Shown one piece after another: positions 38,769 to 64,000 of a DNA stretch of 64,000 nucleotides; position 1 is the stretch's first letter, and each line of letters begins with the position of its first letter. This DNA is from Chrysomallon squamiferum (lineage: Eukaryota > Mollusca > Gastropoda > Neomphalida > Peltospiridae). The position numbers were made by a program, and so were the translations under genes. The notes under the pieces are model-generated. The model was not told the origin of the DNA. It did not search any database and worked only from the letters and a program-made list of their open reading frames with translations. The DNA is taken from positions 32,369,927 to 32,433,926 of the forward strand of contig CM022671.1 in assembly GCA_012295275.1 (NCBI GenBank), read 5' to 3'.

Positions 38769-41100
38769 CTGTTGCAAAATAAATAAATAAATAAATAATA
38801 TATATACACATATATATATATGTGCATAGATAATAATGAAATAATAATAAATAAAAGTAATAAAAAATAATCATCAACTTCACCATGTTTGTAAATATTT
38901 GTTAAGTTAATTTTGTTTATCATTATTTACTCTGAAAATTAATGAAAGATGGATGGCTTAACAAATAATACGTTTTTTTATTATTATTATTATTTTTAAA
39001 TACATTTCAATTTAATACTGGTTAATACTGTATATATTTTTGGTAAACCTAGTATGTTGAAGTTGTATAAATTTATGTAAATATTGAAATTCCTCATGAG
39101 TTCCATGTTACAAAGCATGAATTAAAATATTTATATAATTAAAACAAAACTGAACATAAAATAATTTTCATTATTTAATGGCCAGTAGGCCTACTTATCT
39201 TCCTGATGTAAATTTATTTTGCTGTTGTGTTTTGTACAGACAGGAAACAACAGTAATTTAATAATCAGTATTGAAATAAAGTCAAATAAAATTGCTATAC
39301 AATCATAAATTGAATAAAATATTTGTTCACTTATTTGTAAAACACACAGAAATCTGTTTTTAAAATAAAAATGGAATCTAAAAATTACAAATAGCTTTTC
39401 TAAAAAAAAAAAATATATAATAATAATGCTCAGGCTTTATGTAATGTTAATGAAGTCTTCAATATTTTTGTTGAGTTAACAATGAAAAACTGATAGTGAT
39501 ACTTTCCTTTGCTTTTGGATGTTTTGTGTATATGTGTGTGTGTGTGTATATATATGTATACATACAAACATATAGGTGAGGAGAGCGAGATTTATAGAAA
39601 ATATAATTACTATTCATGAGTTACTGCCCCTTAATAGTAATGAAAATGTCTAACATTTTAAAATTTCTCAATAATATAGCAATTTACATTTTGTATTTAT
39701 TTTCTAATATTTTGTTTTCTATATTGTTATTTTTTTCAACTTCTTCTTCTTTGTGTGTATGTGTGTGTGTGCGTGCATGCGCGCGCGCGTTTACTTAAAC
39801 AGCATAATGATAATCATCGTATATTACATTCCTGGAACTCTACATTTACTAGGCTTTAGTAGTTTCGCTCGCCACTTCCAAATTAATTTACCGTGAAATC
39901 CTGATGCTGAAATTTCTTTGTATCAGTAAACACTTATCTCAATCCGGTAGTTTATCTGCTGTGTACGTGCCACAAGCTATAATACTGTTGAATACTAAAG
40001 CAGCTTTTTACATCTTACGAAAGAAGATTGCATAACCCCAAGTGAGTTTCTAATTTGAACATAGTTAACATTTCATCAACAACAAAACATAATTGCTTGG
40101 TTGCCTATAAAAACGTTTATTATTTTTGAAAAATCAGTGAGTTTTATATATACATATTTGTTAATTAATTGATTAGTCAGTCAGTCAGTCAATCAATTCA
40201 TATTTAGTTGTATTTATTATCATAATCATAAATTTACATTTAGAACTACTGGCCATATAAAATCAAATTAAAATCTGTACATACATACTGATTAGCTTAA
40301 TTTTCTGATTTTCGTTTTTCATAAATATATTGCAGTAGAATACTATTAACAACACATAATTATTCTTCCAATTTATATGTCTACATGTATAATATTAATT
40401 GCATTATGACAACACGGAAGTAAAAATGTTCGGAGACACAGTCATTGAACTTTTTTCGACCATAACATAATAGCACCTAGATTCTTCCTCCCAATATAGC
40501 CAATTCTATTAGTTTCGATTTTGTTGATAACTTTCGATTACACAGTGCAGGCAATGTAAATATGTAAATCAGTTCTCTGACTATCCGCATACCAGCAAGC
40601 AAGTAGTAATTGATTCAGATATAATACTTGTGAAGCGCCTGAGGATGCAAATAAATAATGCACCCAACTTTTGGATGAAAGGGGCAAGATATACATTATC
40701 ATTATGTGATTATCCTAATTTGCATAAACAATTCCAGTTTGAAATTTAAGTATAATGTGCTGCTAGTGCAATCGACAGCTACATCCATCGGGTGGATCCA
40801 TCCAAGAATACTTGATTTATATATTTGTATTAAACATTGTATTTTTAAATGTTTTTCCATTTCACTTTTTTAAAGTAATTATTATTACAGTTGTGGTGAA
40901 TATTTCTGTTGTTACTAGTAATGTAGTTGTATTGTTATTTTAAAACGTTCGAATTTTCTTCTTCTTCTGCTATGTGACATGCAATTTTTGTTTTGTTGGT
41001 TTTTGTTTTTTTAATTATGTTTTATTTTTATTTCGTAACAAGAAACCGGGATTTAAGGTTTAGGGGCACATATTTGAAGGGTCGAATTAACACAGAAAAC
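38769..41100. other. Spacer between zinc-finger gene and HUWE1
   Basis: No coding exon is recognised. It must contain the 5' exon(s) and promoter of the zinc-finger gene and probably the promoter of HUWE1, making this a head-to-head pair. An ACGGAAGT site near 40413-40420 resembles an ETS motif. Microsatellite sequence lies at 39535-39560 and 39753-39792. Confidence 0.45.
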
Positions 41101-41174
41101 GAAACATCTCGAAAACGGTGCAATCTACGACATACGGGCACTAATCAGCCAGAAAGATGGCTGCCGAGTTATGC
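41090..41174 (+). promoter_or_regulatory. Putative HUWE1 5'UTR first exon with small upstream reading frame
   Basis: AAGATGGCTGCCGAGTTATGC is followed directly by a strong donor, GTAAGTTTT. AAGATGGC is a YY1-type initiator-region motif. If spliced to 44266, the ATG here gives a nine-codon frame ending at TAG just before the HUWE1 start. The 5' edge is a guess. Confidence 0.45.
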
Positions 41175-42216
41175 GTAAGTTTTGTTTATTAGTAATCAAT
41201 TTATGTCGTATTGTTGATGACACCGATTTTGATGCAGCAGTAATAATAATAGATAATTTAAAACTATTCTTCCGTTAAATTATATCATATTAAATTTCTT
41301 TCAAGATGCTTTCGTGAAGGGAATATATTGTTTCCGCCATTTTTGATCCACAACATGAAAAAAAATTTACACGTTTCGTCGTTTGGTTTGGCATGTTTGT
41401 GGTTTTTTAATTTAATTATTTCTAGGTGCAACTTTTGTTACATAATGTTACGAATATATTTTTTAAGCATCGGTGATTCTTGAAGAGCTTCTTTATGTAA
41501 TTAAATTTGGATGGTGTTTTCTGAGAATTTTTAATTTATATTTATTTAACCACGTGGTACTAGTAGATCAGTAGTCTAGCAGTTTACTTATTATATATTT
41601 ATATTTATCCTGGAACTTACCATACACTTATTATTAGAAATTGTCATCATAGAGCCCTGTAGGTGAGTCATTTAAATTTGTACACTTTCGTACCAATAGT
41701 AGCAGGTATGTGATAAAATTGTTTATAAAGTATCATTTCTCTACACAATAATACATCATTTCAAAGAGAGAGAGAGAAAGAATAGCAGACTAAAATGACA
41801 CCAAGATATATCTGATAGCACTGATGTGAAGTGTAATGAGGTTTATCTGATTAAAGTTTGCCAGTATTTTTTCCTTCAGAATCTATAAAGAAACTGATTC
41901 ATTTCATTTTCAGCCAATTGGCAACATAAACACTGAATATCTTATATAGTTTCAAAGCAACATACATGTATTATATATCAAAATGAAGCTTTTGGTGAGT
42001 TCTAGAGCTATACATTATTTTAAAGCTCTTTGCTGAAACTACTAGTATTTGGACACAACTTTCAAACCCCTGAAAGCAAATAATGTTTGGAAAGGGCTTG
42101 GAAACCCCTTTAAAATGACATCAAGTGAAAGTGTTGAATATTAAGGAAGTAACAGTAATTTCAAATCCAGTAATAAGTGCTTATTTAAGACAGTTGAGGT
42201 TTGTGACTGAAAATTG

Positions 42217-42218
<2 letters not shown>

Positions 42219-42261
<43 letters not shown>
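42219..42261. repeat. Poly-A tract in HUWE1 intron 1
   Basis: 43 uninterrupted A residues. Confidence 0.97.
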
Positions 42262-42263
<2 letters not shown>

Positions 42264-44265
42264 AATCTGAAAAACAAAGAAAAAATCATTCTTATGAAAG
42301 ATGTAAGTAATTTAAAAAGAGTGAGTCATTAAGCAGGAAGTTTGGTCTGCTGACCATGTTTCAAGCGGTCAAGACAATTGCCCTACTTACCATTGCTTCA
42401 TAGAATTTCAAAGACAATAAGATGAAAAAGTATTTGAAAATTCCAGCTATTTTTCATTTGTGTCACATTTTTAACTTAACTGATTTGAGTGTGTTGAAAA
42501 TTTGTGATTTAAAAAACCCCACCAAGTATAGATACAGAAAAACCAAATCGAGAATGCTTATGAATTTCCTGCCTGTGTTTTTATGCTGGAATCCCCCAGA
42601 AATAACATACAACAGTGAAAAGCAAGCAAGTCCTCAAGCAAGATATGGGTGAAATGTAACAGCCAATTACTGCAACATAGCTGCTGGGCATTGCAGTTTT
42701 CTGCACATAACTACTAACACTTGTGAATTTTGATTAATTTATTAACAACTAATTAGCAGTATAGAATTCAAATCAGTATACAGAAAGATCATATTTCAAA
42801 ATTGAAAGTTGTAGAGGCCTCTACATTTTCAAGTATTTTGCTGACATTCATTTTTTAAAATTTAATTTTATATATCAATTAGCATTAATTTGCCTAATGA
42901 CTTCATTACACAGATTAGATATAAAGAAGATTGCTAAGAATTGTCTTCATAATTTAAACATTTAAATATGCTACATAATTACTAAATCGTGCAAACTGAA
43001 TGAAAAATCAAACTTTTCAGACATTGGCAGCAATGGTAATAACTTTGGCCGCATCATTTGCTGAGAACACCACACATTTTAGTTTCCAAAATTAAGTACC
43101 TGATGCCCTAAATATCTGTATGAATTTTGGCAGACTGTGAGAGGAATGTGTAAACAGTACCTATTTAAAGCTAATCTTACATGACAATTATTTTGAAACC
43201 ATAAATTTGTCTGTGATTTATCACATGTCAATAAACAAATACAGAGATGAAGCTGAATATGTATGCTAAGTCATGATGAATTTTGTTTTGGAATACATAC
43301 AAAAAAATAATGATGAAACAGAAAAGAGAAAGAGGGAACCCCCCCCCACCATGGAGCACAAAAATGCATCACAGCAGTTGGGCGACCTTCAATTTCAGTA
43401 CAGCAACAGCTTTTATCATATACCTGGTAGTAGTAATATTAAAACATTGAAATGAAAGATAAAAACACTAACCCTATTATTAAGTTAAATATAATGTTTC
43501 TTAACAGTGTTTAATGTTAATAGCAAAATTTAATGAGTGGCAAAGCATAGAATAAAAATGATGAAATTAGTTGAACTGCAGATATTCTTTCCAGTATGAG
43601 TGTTTTGGAGAAAAAAACATGTCTAACAAAAGAAATTTATTTTTAAATTTTCATTATTAACGTTTACAACTGTCATACATTAGATGTAATATTAACTGTT
43701 ATGTTTGAAACTTGTTCTGCGTTGTAGGCATTGACATTATTAATGATATGAAGTATGATTGTCTAATTTAAGTAATCAGCTTGCATGTAGAGCTGGACAT
43801 ATGTCGTATTATATTCTGTTACTTTGTATTTCTCTAGCATAATGCTACTGTTGTAACATTATCTATGATTCTGTTTTGTGCAGATGAAACCCATTTTTGA
43901 CTTGTGATTACTACCTGAATGGTTGTTACCTAGAACAAATTATCGTAAATTGCTGATTCTGCACAAAAGATTTATTAAAATGAGAGCGAATTTTGATTAC
44001 AAATTTATTCCTACCCTGGATATAATATTACAGGGTGCAGTTTTTGGTTCATTATTTAATTGTCAATTTTGAAACTGTTTAGTATAATATTGGATGTTGA
44101 CTTTGACACTTAAAAATATATCAATGTAGATTTAGAAGGGTTTTATTTCCTGTTATAGGTATGTTACTGTTTATCACGGAATATATTTTTCAAAATTATT
44201 TTAGATTAATTTCCATTAAAGTTATTTAAAATATACCAAAATTATAATGATTGTTTTGGTTTCAG

Positions 44266-64000
<19,735 letters not shown>

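Noticed and set aside
38769-38886. 39-codon N-terminal extension of the zinc-finger protein
   Set aside because: It is Tyr/Ile/Phe-rich translation of ATAA and TA repeats upstream of a good splice acceptor.

Overview
This is an AT-rich eukaryotic window with long introns, GT-AG splicing, many microsatellites and mobile-element remnants. The genes are animal: an Integrator subunit, a selenoprotein glutathione peroxidase, a Toll-like receptor, C2H2 zinc fingers and the HUWE1 ubiquitin ligase. Base composition, gene content and a few interspersed-repeat fragments of a kind I associate with gastropods suggest a lophotrochozoan, most likely a mollusc. That assignment is an inference and I do not name a genus.

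Layout. Minus strand: the first two exons of an acid sphingomyelinase (SMPD1-like) gene (1-2152, running off the left edge); a complete 23-coding-exon INTS2 gene (4315-19285); a complete three-exon extracellular-type glutathione peroxidase with an in-frame TGA selenocysteine codon (22072-26434); a single-exon Toll-like receptor of 866 aa (28036-30636); and an eight-finger C2H2 protein (37303-38768). Plus strand: the 5' part of HUWE1 (5'UTR exon near 41174, coding from 44291, 37 coding exons to the right edge, about 1,582 codons), ending beyond the UBA and UIM motifs and well before the HECT domain. The gap 30.7-37.2 kb has no host gene. It holds a 516-bp Tc1/mariner-type MITE, the 3' part of a decayed LINE, and microsatellites.

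Most notable. HUWE1 introns carry two families of box C/D snoRNA-like genes. One family (five copies) has the U27 antisense element complementary to the CATATGCTTGTC segment near the 5' end of 18S rRNA. The other (five copies plus one decayed copy) has a strongly conserved D' guide whose target I could not assign; three of its copies sit on tandem ~380-400 bp duplications. Several introns hold more than one snoRNA, unlike the usual one-per-intron arrangement in animals.

Other points worth attention: the glutathione peroxidase has Glu where the catalytic Gln is expected; its first intron contains the promoter and signal-peptide end of a second, truncated TLR; and the INTS2 exon-12 splice donor is itself part of a 36-bp tandem array, so several copies of the donor lie in a row.

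The genes are unrelated housekeeping and immune loci and I see no sign that they form a functional cluster. All exon boundaries were read by eye from splice signals, frame continuity and recalled homologues. Codon phases sum correctly for the INTS2, GPx and HUWE1 models.
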